NCBI GenBank assembly: GCA_963556255.1
Contig: OY744606.1
Location: 78,055,141-78,119,140, forward strand
Source: Allolobophora icterica
Lineage: Eukaryota > Annelida > Clitellata > Crassiclitellata > Lumbricidae
Direction: 5' to 3'
Length of the DNA: 64,000 bases
The position numbers and the translations under genes are program-made. Below are positions 23,238-35,000 of this stretch, one piece after another (the first letter of the stretch is position 1; the number at the start of each line of letters is the position of its first letter). Under the pieces are notes generated by a model. The model saw only the letters and a program-made list of their open reading frames with translations. It did no database searches and was not told the origin of the DNA.

Positions 23238-24097
23238 GGGCCATCCATATATTACGTACGCATGGAGGGGAGGGGGTAACACAAATTGTGTCACAAATGC
23301 ATGTGTTTGCGTACGCTTGCGTACGGAAACGGGGGGGGGGGGTAAACCTATAATTTGTCTATATTGGCCCTCAAATTGATTAGCCTTCAACTGAGCCAAA
23401 GTTCAGTCTTTTCAGCTATCATGAGCAGGTACTACCAGGAGAAATAGGACTGTGGTAGAGGCAGTGCATATTTTAAGGAATTTTGACTACTGGGACAAAA
23501 TCTTCACAAACTTACAACTGTTAGACTTTTTAAAAAAAAAATTCAAAATTCATCTCCGAAAAAAGTTGATGACCTTTTTTTTTTTTTTTTTAGTCATCAC
23601 CTTCTTTTACAACTTTTCTCGGGTCTCCCAAGCAATAATAAGGGGTCATACAACAATACTACTGGGACAAATCTTTAAATTCTTGCAACATTTGTCCCAC
23701 TAGTTGTACTTTATACATACATTGCCTGGGACAAATCGCTCTGACTACTGGGACAAATCCTAAGACTACTGGGACATTTGTCCCACTAGTTATACAGTTA
23801 AAATATGCCCTGGGTAGAGGTGTCACTTGTATGCCACCTTACGTCTGAACGCTATTATTAAACTATCAGACAGCTCAGCAGTGAGTCCATGGATTAGGCC
23901 TACTCATCCTTCAATCTTGCCTAAAGTGCAGACAGCCACTGCCTGGAGCTGTCGAACTGACACATTCTGCAGCTGGTATGGGGGTGTGCGTCAAGCGTAC
24001 GTACGCAGGTGGGGGTGGTAGAAAGTACGCTTCCGAACAGGGAGGGGAGGGGTCCAATTTTCCCGGACTTTTGCGTGCGTAATATATGGATGACCCC
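23238..24097. mobile_element. Non-autonomous TIR element, copy 1
   Basis: Left end gggccatccatatattacgt acgc, right end gcgtgcgtaatatatggatg acccc, are inverted repeats. It shares interior sequence with the element at 27130-27604, which lies in opposite orientation (for example aaagtgcagac and cagctccagg-type words). No transposase frame. The preceding ATT run (23183-23231) is a microsatellite. Target-site duplication not clear. Confidence 0.75.
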
Positions 24098-24590
24098 AAC
24101 TGCACATTTTATCACGCCGGAGATTGTTCTCTTTGACCCAAGACCGAGCTGGCTTCACACATCAGTAGATATAAAACGTAGGCCTAATGAATGATTGAAC
24201 GAACGAACAAACGAATAAATTAGTTAATGAACAGATGAATGAGTGAATTGAACGAACGAAAGAATGAATTATCAATATATTAAGGCGCTATAAAAATTTA
24301 AAAATTCCGGAAATGGTCCCTCAGAAACAATTAGGCCTATCGCAATATCATTTAACCGAATTAATTTAATAATTTAATTGCTAATATAATTATTAACGCC
24401 ACCGATCGGCCTACTTGTTATTTTAATTATTCGTGTTATCGATAGCCTATCCATTACTTGATAAATCAATTGTACAGTTTAAACGATATCCCATAAGTAA
24501 TCAAAGTGACGTCATTTCCAAATGACGTCGGTAATTGTCCTCTGCTGTTCTACGAGTCTTTCTGTTAGCGCACCTTAATTAGCCTTCTTA
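24098..24590. other. AT-rich stretch, no gene seen
   Basis: Contains an imperfect GAAC/GAAT run at 24185-24270 and a short tail-like word aaggcgctataaaaattta at about 24282. No coding signal. Confidence 0.5.
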
Positions 24591-24594
24591 AAGA

Positions 24595-25080
24595 TACATC
24601 GAAATCCTACTCAAACTGCAGATCGAATTCTACACCACTAAGACATCGAAATCCTACTCAAACTGCAGATCGAATTCTACACCACCAAGACATCGAAATC
24701 CAACTTAAACTGCAGATTGAATTCTACACCACCAAGACATCGAAAATCCTACTAAAACTGCAGATCGAATTCTACTCCACCAAGACATCGAAATCCTACT
24801 AAAACTGCAGATCGAATTCTACTCCACCAAGACATCGAAATCCTACTAAAACTGCAGATCGAATTCTACTCCACCAAGACATCGAAATCCTACTAAAACT
24901 GCAGATCGAATTCTACTCCACCAAGACATCGAAATCCTACTAAAACTGCAGATCGAATTCTACACCACCAAGACATCGAAATCCAACTCAAACTTCAGAT
25001 CGAATTCTACACCACCAAGACATTGAATCCTACTCAAACTTGAAACTGCAGATCGAAATCTACGTCACCAAGAGATCGAA
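24595..25080. repeat. 47-bp minisatellite
   Basis: About ten copies of a unit acatcgaaatcctactaaaa ctgcagatcgaattctactc caccaag. The central copies (24780-24960) are nearly identical; the edges are diverged. Confidence 0.92.
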
Positions 25081-25225
25081 ATCCTACTTGACTTGGAATT
25101 CGAAATCTACACAATTTATCGAAATCCTACTCGAACCGAAGATCAAAATCATACGTACGTACCGGTACATATGTGTATACATACATAGCCTATGTAAATT
25201 ATGTAATTATGTATGCATAGGCCTA

Positions 25226-25470
25226 CATACACTGGCGGCGATCTTGTTTGACAGATGGGGGGGGGGGAACACTTTGAACTGATCTGGTCAAAAAAGAGTT
25301 TTGAACTAATCTGGTCAAAAAAGAGGTCAAATTTTTTTTCGCACGTGAATGTTTTGACCTTTTGGGTGTTTTCTTCAAAATGTGGGGATCAGATGTACGG
25401 TGTATCCCCCACTCTTAAAGGTGGGGGTCTTGCCCCCTCAACACCCCCGGGATCGCGGCCCACGCATACA
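25226..25470 (+). repeat. GC-skewed repeat, copy 1
   Basis: Begins ggcggcgatcttgtttgaca and ends gggatcgcggccc. Internal words ttttgaactaatctggtcaa and ttttgaccttttgggtgttt recur in reverse complement at 26577-26812. Confidence 0.6.
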
Positions 25471-25687
25471 TACATACATACAATACATACACAGGCCTAC
25501 CTACTCGCATGCATACATATTACACCCGTCGTACAGACTGACAAACATATATGCAGACACAATACGTAAAGGTTTTAATAGTAATATGCATATACTGGAG
25601 ATTATTATTTTGATTCCCAGATGTTGCAAACAACAGGGGTCCTTGTATACGCTGTCGGCTGTTTTTAACTGGAACCCCGAATAAACA

Positions 25688-26043
25688 GGGACGTCATTTG
25701 GGGGGGCAATGGGGGCATTTGCCCCCCCTGATTTTTGAGAAAAAAATGAAAAAGCTGGAACAAGAAAAGGAGGAAGAAGAAAGGGGTAAAAAAGAAAAAA
25801 ATGATACTCAAATTCATGGAATTATTATATACTAGTATTAACAAAACCAGAGTCTGCACAGGTTTTTCAACAAGACCACACCTTTTTGACAGTGCACATT
25901 ATGTATACAGTTTTCCCCGAAAATTAAGAAGAAAACCCAAAATCTGAAAAATTTCTTCGCGCAGAGCGCGAAAAATTTTTTTGCCTCTTTTTTGACGTCC
26001 TTGCCCCCCCTGAAAAAAGCTGAAATGACATCCTTAGCGAATA
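25688..26043. mobile_element. Putative MITE with poly-G/poly-C arms
   Basis: Left gggacgtcatttgggggggc, right gccccccctgaaaaaagctg then aaatgacatcctta, form a long imperfect inverted repeat around an A-rich centre. Confidence 0.55.
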
Positions 26044-26127
26044 AGCTGATTTCCATGTATAGATTCTGAAGCTTCTGCTTTACTCTGGTTGGTTCGTTGA
26101 TTTACGACGCTGTGTCCTAACAAAGAA

Positions 26128-26530
26128 GATTACCCAGCTAACACGTACACCCACACGGGACCCAGACGGTTCCCATACGTCTGGGTGGGGCGTGGTGGCT
26201 CAGTGGTAAGTTCGGCGCCTTGTGACCGGAGGGTTGCAGGTTCGAATCCCACTCTAGCCGCTGCGTACGGACCTTGGGCAAGTCCTTCACTCGCAATTGC
26301 TCGTGGCGCTTCGGCGTGAAAATTCCGGCACAGTATCAAATGCTGTAGTCGGGAGCGCCTCTGAGTAGCAGTTGACTTCGAGAGGCGCTATAGAAATATC
26401 CGGAATAAAATACGGGTTGCCACACGGGACCCGTACGGGATACCCGGCGGGAACCCGCCGGTTTTTGTCCGCGGTTTCCGTACGGGACCCATACGGGATA
26501 CCCCGCCGGGCATCCCAGTTCATTCCAAGT
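26128..26530 (+). mobile_element. Composite: SINE family A inserted in a GC-rich repeat
   Basis: The SINE (about 26186-26411) has an A-box region tggctcagtggtaag (about 26195) and a B-box ggttcgaatccc (26239-26250). It ends with gtcgggagcgcctctgagta and gaggcgctatagaaatatcc plus AAATAAA-type tail. The flanks carry a repeat with cacgggacc and gtacgggatacc words that also occur near 63170-63400 in altered form. Confidence 0.8.
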
Positions 26531-26576
26531 TAATTCCCAGATGACTAAAAAGTGATACCCAGTTTAGCACAGTTCA

Positions 26577-26812
26577 TGGGCGGCGATCCCGGGGGTCGAG
26601 GGGGACAAGACCCTTTTTAACAGTGGGGAGGACACACCATACACCTGCCCCCCCCCCAAATTTTGAAGAAACACCAAAAAAGTCACCCCAGTTTTTAAAT
26701 TCTTTTTGAGCAGATCAGTTCAAAACTCTTTTTGACCAGATCAGTTCAAAAGGGACAAGACCCCCTTGAACAGTAGGGGGACACACAATATAGCGTCGCC
26801 CTCTTCCTTTAT
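26577..26812 (-). repeat. GC-skewed repeat, copy 2 (inverted)
   Basis: Starts ggcggcgatcccgggggtcg and contains tgaccagatcagttcaaaa; inverted relative of 25226-25470. Confidence 0.6.
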
Positions 26813-27129
26813 CCAGGCTTCAGGGTTGAGACTGGCATTACCATGCAGTGGCAGGGTTTTACCCTCTCTACACTATTGGGAGGCTATAGAATTCAACGCT
26901 TAATGCGGACTTCTGGCGATTAACTATATCTGGGTAAAACAACTTTTCCACTGTAATTTTTTAAACATCGATTCTACAATCGCGCAAAGACCTTGAACCG
27001 AAGCCAATTCGACTGTTTGGTGACTTGCTTGCGCATCTAACTTCTTCATACCAGGAACACTGGTCTAGGCTGTTAGCCATATCTAGCTTTCTACAGAGAG
27101 CGAACGATGAAGTATTTAATTGATAGTTC

Positions 27130-27604
27130 GGGGCCATCCATATATTACGTAGGCCCTACGCAAAAATCAGGGAAAATTGGACCCTCTTCCCCCTCTGCTC
27201 GCAAGCGTACTTTCTTCCACCCCCACCCCCTGCGCACGAACGCTTGACGCACCCCCCCCCCCCTTCGAAGACCAGCTGCAGAAAGTGTCTCGACAGCTCC
27301 AGGCAGCCCGAATGTCTGCACTTTAGGCCAGATTGAAGGATGAGTGAGGGCCAATATAGACAAATTATAGGTGTCTCGTTCACAGCACAGAATAACTGCA
27401 CATGGCTTTTACATAATGTAATAAAATGCCATCGGACGACTATAGGACAATACAGAGTTATAAATAGGCTAATGTGGACGTCATAATTAGAAATTTATTT
27501 TGCGTAGGTACAAATTTTGCCCCCCTCCCCCCCGTTCGCACCCATACGCAAAATCGCCTAAATCCTCCCCTCCCCATTGCGTACGTAATATGTGGATGTC
27601 CCCT
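27130..27604. mobile_element. Non-autonomous TIR element, copy 2 (inverted)
   Basis: Ends ggggccatccatatattacg and gcgtacgtaatatgtggatg tcccc. The interior is the reverse complement of parts of 23340-24097. The open frames on both strands are shared by the two copies only because the DNA is shared. Confidence 0.75.
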
Positions 27605-27881
27605 TATACTTTATTCTTTCCTGTAAGGATACAATTTATCTGTCGTAACGTGTAGTAATAACCGTCGTGGTTTTTCTTTGTTTCTACAGGTGCCTGTGCA
27701 TTTGCTGGCGGCAAGTTTTCTTTCTAAGGAGCGATGGACTTGTATCTTTCTGCCTTAGGGGGATGTGGTGGTTTTTTCTGTATGAGGGGCGATGGGGTGG
27801 TATGTGCCTGAGGGACGATGGGATGGATTCTGATGCATGTTACGGTTGCACTAGGCTATGGCTCTGTGTCGTCGGTGTTAT

Positions 27882-27995
<114 letters not shown>

Positions 27996-28199
27996 TGTAT
28001 TTGTCATTGTCATGGGAGGGATAAGGAGGATGAGAGAAGACTAGATTAGAAGGAAGGAGCGTTGGAGGCAGAACCAATCCACAAGGGGGTCAATGGAAAT
28101 AGGGTGACAATACAGCCATCTCATTTCCCATGAGAAGGATAGCGCAACACTTCTTTACCTGAACCGGAAATGAGATATTCTTGTCACGGACCTGATGAT

Positions 28200-28915
28200 A
28201 CTTCTATGATAAGTTTTAGCTCCAATTCTATTTTCGGAAATTTTTCCAACTTTTCAATGGTTTTCGTTATGGGAAATGTATTAAAGTTCGCTTTAGTTCT
28301 AATTTTAAGTAAATGAACATGTAATAGGGCTGAAACTATGATCTCTTATTTTAATAGTCATTGTGAAGTAAAGACATTTCAGTACACGCGTATTAAAAGT
28401 GGTCGAGTATTGCAGTTCTCATAGGCCCTAGCCTACAGTATAGCCTATAGGATAGATCGGAAATGTTTTAAAGTTTGCTTTAGATTTCATTTAAATACCT
28501 GAGCTTGTAATAGGGTTTAACTTTAAACTATTGTCTTTTATTTTTTTAAATTGTCACGTATAGACACATTTTCATTGCATGTATTAAAAGTTTTAGATTA
28601 TTGCAGTTCTCGTACAGTAGGCCTAGGACATATGTATAGGTTCTCTGAAGACTGGTGCTATGCTTCGCATTACGCACCCCCTATGGTAAAATCCTAGCTA
28701 CGCCACTGGGATACCGGTAACTGTTTTCCTGTATCGAACTCTCCCTATGTTTAACTCTCTCTCTGTATCTGTCTTCTTGTGTCTAACTCTCTCCCTGTAT
28801 CTAACTCTCCCCAACCCCGGTCGAAATATCTAGCTGTAACTCTCAATCCCCCATGTCTAACTCGTATCCAACTCTCTCCCCGTGTCTAACTCGCTCCCTG
28901 TATCTAAGAAGTTAA
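28200..28915. repeat. Diverged duplication, then TAACTCTCTCCCTGTATC minisatellite
   Basis: 28262-28425 and 28458-28617 are two diverged copies in tandem (shared cggaaat, ttaaagtt, tgctttag, aatagg, attgcagttctc). From about 28730 to 28915 units like tctaactctctccctgtatc repeat. No gene seen between 27604 and 29097. Confidence 0.6.
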
Positions 28916-29097
28916 TAATCAATAATAATATAACAAAAACGTTTGACTATATAACTACAAAGTAGGAACACTGATTAAGCATCTTCCATTTCAAAATCAG
29001 TTGATTAACATTATGCTCATGACAACAACACGGCAACGACAACAAAAACAACGACGACGACAGTTCTCTAGTCAAATAATTCTACGTCTTTACATCA

Positions 29098-32000
29098 TCA
29101 TAAGGTGGACTGTTTTCTAGCAGTCCAGTGGCTATCTGCACGAGATCCCATGTAGCCTGACCATTGCTGGTCTTGGAAAGGCAGAATGCGACCACATCTC
29201 TGGTCTTTGCCAACCTCTGGACATCGACACTTGAGACGTAACCTAAAATCAAACCAAAATGTAAATGTAAACGTTTTTATGTAGCGACCGTATGGCCTCG
29301 ACCCTGCTCATTTTTCAATGGATTGATCGAGTGAGATCCTTCACCACCGCTACCCGTTTGCCACAGAATCTGAATCTTAGGTATAAGTAGTTGGCCATCA
29401 AGTAATACAACAAATTAAAAGCGAATTACTCTCATTTTTTCCAACAGAAAAATTCATAACATTAGTAACTTTTTCAATCAGTTAAACATTCGGTATTCAG
29501 AAACAACCTGGAACACAAAAAGAGATCCAACATGAAAGATAACTTGGATGAAGTATTTGATACTCTTGTTCTATTTTCCTTATCTAAGGATTTGCAGATG
29601 GGTGTATGCCTGGTCCTTATGTATAATTACAAAACAATACAAAGTTCTGTAATTTGACCAAGCCCTTCTTTCAAAGTTCAGAAGTGCACATCAAAGCTGG
29701 GCAAACATTAAGTGCCATAAGCAGACTGGAAGAGGTAAGTTAGCCTCTTGGTAGGAGTGTTGCGGACGTGAGGAGGTACTGATTTCCAGAAGGCAAGCGT
29801 GAATGAACGACACATTAAATCAGAACAAGTACCTGTAGAGTGTTAGTTGGCCCATGTTGACCGTGTAAGGTGTGTACATTGTCTGCGACTGGTAGGTGCC
29901 ATTGTCTGGAAGCTGGTGACCGGACATCCGTAGGCATTCATCCGTGACAACTTGCTCAAAATCGTCGTCATCCATGCCATAGTATTTGCCTGTGAAGACG
30001 AAAACATATTTTAAGCTGTATAAAGCTGTTCAACTGTTACCTGCATACAAGTCACAGTTGCACAGATACTGCTCTTGAAAACAAGTTCTTATCCAGCCAC
30101 CTTTGATGTGATTCCCTTATTATTATTATCATTATTATTATAATAATAATAATAATATTTATTCTTTAATTAAGCGCCTGCAAACGCACTGCGCTGTACA
30201 TGTACATGTTATGCGATAAACCTTAACTACTAACAGAACAGACAGCCTGCAATACACGGCGCAAATTGCAGCCTACAAAGCATGTCCGCCTATGGGACTC
30301 GATCTCTGTACCTCTCGAACTCTACGCCAGATGTTATCCAACAACAACAACTACAACTATAACAACTACTACTACTACCACTACCACTACCACTACTACT
30401 AACTCTAAAATTACCACTACTACTAATCCACTTCTGGGTCAGACCTGCACGAAATACTGCAATTGTAGCATTTGTATCAAGTGTTAGTTAAACGATATTT
30501 TGTTACAAAGCCCGTGTATTTAAGAGTATAAGTCAATTAGCCGACGGAACGAAATCACAAATATATAGCGTCCTAAAACCGATTTAAAGGTGTGTAAACA
30601 AAACGTAATATTAGTAATGCTACTTATTACTGTACCACATTTCTCTGTTTGCCAGGTCGTTAAGGTTAACCTACATTATTGTTGCATTTCACTAGCAATT
30701 GGTTTATTAATGTTTAACGTCCTTAGTTCCCAAAGTCTTCCCTGCAACCACTGCAAGAAGTTGCCAAAATGACAACTATAGTGCAACTCATGCAAGCCTC
30801 ACCTCTAGTATCACTACTTCTACGCTACCACTACTACTTCTGCTGCTGCTGCTGCTGCTACTACTACTACTATAAGTTGATAATACATACTTTCTGAAGT
30901 GCATGCATGACCACATGACAGAATCAATAGCGCTTGGCAAAAGAACTCGCTCAAGGTCCCTACACAGCATTATTGGTTATAAATTATTAATAACATTATT
31001 AATATTGAGTGATAGAAACTCTTATTCTTTATACTTGTTGGATCGAATCGGTCACGCTGTGTGGCCATTCGCTGTTCGATACACTTCTCATCCTCAGGAA
31101 GAAGAGTCTTTGTCTTGGCTGGGTAGAACCAGTAAGTGGCAAAGATGACGTCAATGCTGTTGTTGTAATCGTGATGACTTGGGTCAAGAAGGGGAGGAGC
31201 CAGTGTACCTGAAATCAGATAACAAAGCTAACTCTGATAAACATTTGGCAATCAAGAAACATGCCAATCGACATAAGATCAGGTAAAGCTGCTTCTTTTT
31301 AATGACACTGTGTGAAAACGAAGATGATTAGAGTCACCATCTGCTGTCCAGCCTTCGTAATTGTAACAGTAAACTGCAAATTTCTAAAACGCTACTCTGA
31401 AGCTAAGAACAGGGCACCAGCTAATTCAAGAGGCTTGGGACTGGCATCACCAGAAAATGCAACTGGAGGAGTTTAAGTGATATTGATAAAGGGGCAGTAG
31501 CTGAGTTTCAGGTAGAGCAGGCAACATTATGCAGTTATATATAGTGTTGCACCAGCACATCAAAACTCTTTGGCTACAACACATAACCTCTGTGCTTAAA
31601 TTTTTGCATTGGCTTCCTGTTCAACAAAGAATTAGTTTTAAATTGGGGCTCATAGTTTATAAAACTTTGAACTCTGGCTAGCCACAACACTTTAAATCAG
31701 TTCTTATTCATCAGTATTCTTGGATATCTAACATTTGGATATCTAACTGCATCTTCTCCTGGCGGCTGACTATCCGCGCCTCAGATTCACATTTCGGTGT
31801 GACCATTGCGCGCGTTACAAATTTAATTAATAATAATAATAATATTCAATGAGGTCATCTCATTATCTTTATCTGGTCATACCTAAATATCTTTTTAAGA
31901 TTGCATTATAACAGAATTCTGGTTATAATGATTTACATTACAAGAAGGTTCTAGCATCAATAGATACAAGATGTAAAGAATTCCCCCTACCTGTGGATAT

Positions 32001-35000
32001 CAATCTCTGGAGGCCACCCTCGTCATGGGGTCCAACATGTCGTCTCAACCTCCTCTTTTCTCTAACGCCGTCTTTATGCCGAATCCTTGTCGAACCTTGT
32101 TTTGAACTGTTTTTAAATATTGTGGCTCTTTTACGAATGCCTGCTGTCTTGCTTTTCGAAGACTTTGACAGCCCAGTTTTTCGTAAAAATTTAACATCTT
32201 CACCAGAAGTTGACTGACCATGACGAGACATAACGCGACTTTTCGGACGCATGTCATCAGACTGGTCATAAGCAGACCATTCTGAATGTGGTCGCATGTG
32301 TTTGTATTGTGAACTGTGTGGCCGGTTGTTCTGGAAAATTCCATGGTCATCATGGACATTACTGTTTTCATAGTCACTGTCATCATCACTTCCATGAGGG
32401 GACAGCGCTTGGCGGTCATCATAAAGTGTTCCGTCGTTGGCAGTGGATCTATCGTACGCCAGTGGATGAACTGACGATACGATTTGTGAACGACTATCCT
32501 TCAAGATATTTAAAAGATGTAATGGTAATGGTAACGTTATGTTATGGTAACGTTAAGTAATGGTAACATTAAGTAATGGTAATGTTAAGTAATGGAAACA
32601 GGTAACGTTATGTAATGGTAATGATAAGGTTACGTACAGATATTGCATCGTAATATGACAATTTACAAATGTTGCACTGTAGACTTTGTATTATAACGGG
32701 CATGGGACTATTAAAACAGAAGGGCTGCTGGGGGCATGAAAGCGGTCTTGAACCACCTCACCAAATTCCTCTAAGAGGCCCTGCCCTGTAAGCAAGTACA
32801 CTACCTTTAGCTCTTATAATCGTAAATCGTAATCATAAACTCCAAATTTCTAAAGCGACACTGGAAGTTATGCTTATTCACGAGTGCTAAAATGATGTCA
32901 AAAGAGTTTCCAGAGATACCAGATTGTGATCCACTCCAGTCCTGTTTCCAGAAAGACCAGAGAGAGCAGGCAGAGGAGCTGCCAAGGCAGGTTTAGTTTA
33001 GGTTTAGAAACAGTACGGCTGAGGAAAAGACGGGTCAAGGTAGGAATTCTTCAAAAGGCGAGACTTTATACCGTTATACGCAGTCGACATCCTGCATCCT
33101 TTTTTAAAGCAATGTAAACAAGTTTCTATACATTTTGATGAAGATGACGCAAGGTCAGCAAAAGGATCTTACTGATTGACCGGTGGAGTGCGGCTCATTG
33201 TGTGGATTATGTCCCAGCTGGTGCATCCAGTGATGGAAGTCATCCACGTTTTCCGGATGGTTCCGCAAGAACTCCAGTGCCTCAGCAGTTGTGTTGACAG
33301 TCCACTGGTGCTCGACTTCCTTGCGTACCTCTAACGAGATCACACACACACACCTTCATTCTAACTCAAAGAAAAACAGCAGGATGCGACTTTGTTGGAG
33401 GGAATGAGGAATTAGCCTCGCTGGCCCAAACTTTAAGACTAGTCTTTTCCAACTTACAAGAAGCAGACTCGCTTCTGGTTGATCCGATCTATCGGATTTC
33501 AATCTGGCATTTCCGATAGTTCATGATTTCATAAATGTGATTTCACTTGAAGCAACCATCGACTGATGCTTTAGGATGACGACATTAGATGACATTAGAT
33601 GACATTAGATTAGATGACATTAGATGACACTAGATTAGATGACATTAGATGACATTAGATTAGATGACATTAGATGACATTAGATTAGATGACATTAGAT
33701 GACATTAGATTACATTAGATGACAGTAGATTAGATTAGTTTAGACCATTCCTGATTAATAAATTCGTACCTTTCAAGAAATTCTAGACAAATATAACGCA
33801 ACTTAAAAGAAAATTTCTCCTCTACAACTGTAATGTAAAGTATGAATTCTCTTCTGTGAATGGTGGCTCTTTCACAACGCGTGATTAGTTGAGAAAATAG
33901 CTATAAAGCATTCGGACAATTGGACGCAAGTCACAAGTTAAGTTATTCAAACTGATCCCTGTTCGATGCCTATATAGCAATGGTTGATACAATTTTCAGG
34001 TGTCCAAAAGTGTAACCAATAGTCTACCGTTTCCTGTGCTCATTTATCACTGTTTATCAATCTTTTAAAAGGTGTCTAAATAGAATGCGCTAACCTATCG
34101 ACAGTAGTAGTTTCAGCCTAACAACACTGTGTGATAATCACTTCGCTCTCCTCCTTTACCAAGTGGGGCGTGGTGGCTCAGTGGGTAAGTTCGGCGCCTT
34201 GTGACCGGAGGGTTGCAGGTTCGAATCCCACTCTAGCCGCTGCGTACGGACCTTGGGCAAGTCCTTCACTCGCAATTGCTCGTGGCGCTTCGGCGTGAAA
34301 ATTCCGGCATAGTATCAAATGCTGTAGTCAGGAGCGCCTCTGAGTAGTAGTAGACTTCGAGAGGCGCTATAGAAATATCCGGAATAAATAAAATAAAATA
34401 AATAAAGTCTTGGGACTCGCGCTGCCAGAGTAAAGGCAGCGGTGTAGTTTAAAGTAGCCACTGCTGTGCCCTTTGCCTATATAGCATCGATTCATCCCGT
34501 TTTAAAGGTGTCTAAATTGAGCGACATGACCAATCCACTGCCGAGTCCACACGGTGTTCCATATGCAGTCTACGGTTCCCTAACTCCTCTGGGTCGCGAC
34601 CCAGTTGTGAATATCTTGGCAGTCTCGGTACCCACTGTGTAAAATTAAGCATTGCATACTAAAATTTGCTTCATAAATTGGTATTGAAATATGCGAATTC
34701 ACGTACAGCACACAGAAATTTAAAGCATTAAAAGGAAATTTAGGTAAAAACAGTTTACAATTCATTGCAATCCTGCTAGTTATAGCTTAATCATAGCCAA
34801 ATCTTGTTGCTGCAAAAAATAAATGTTTCTCACAAAAATTTGGCGACCCACTTGCCAGAGCTTTGCGACCCACTTTTGGGTCATGACCCACAGTTTGGGA
34901 AACTCTGGTTTAGACTATCATCGACTGAAGATATGTTTTGGCCATACATTTGCCTCCAATGATTAGATGCATTACACTCATTCACGTGATTTAAGGCAAC

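Noticed and set aside
23061..24194. Small frames shared between 23-24 kb and 27.1-27.4 kb as a conserved protein
   Set aside because: The similarity is explained by two inverted copies of one non-coding TIR element.
26186..26260. tRNA gene
   Set aside because: A and B boxes are present, but the sequence continues into a SINE body and tail found twice, and it does not fold as a complete tRNA.
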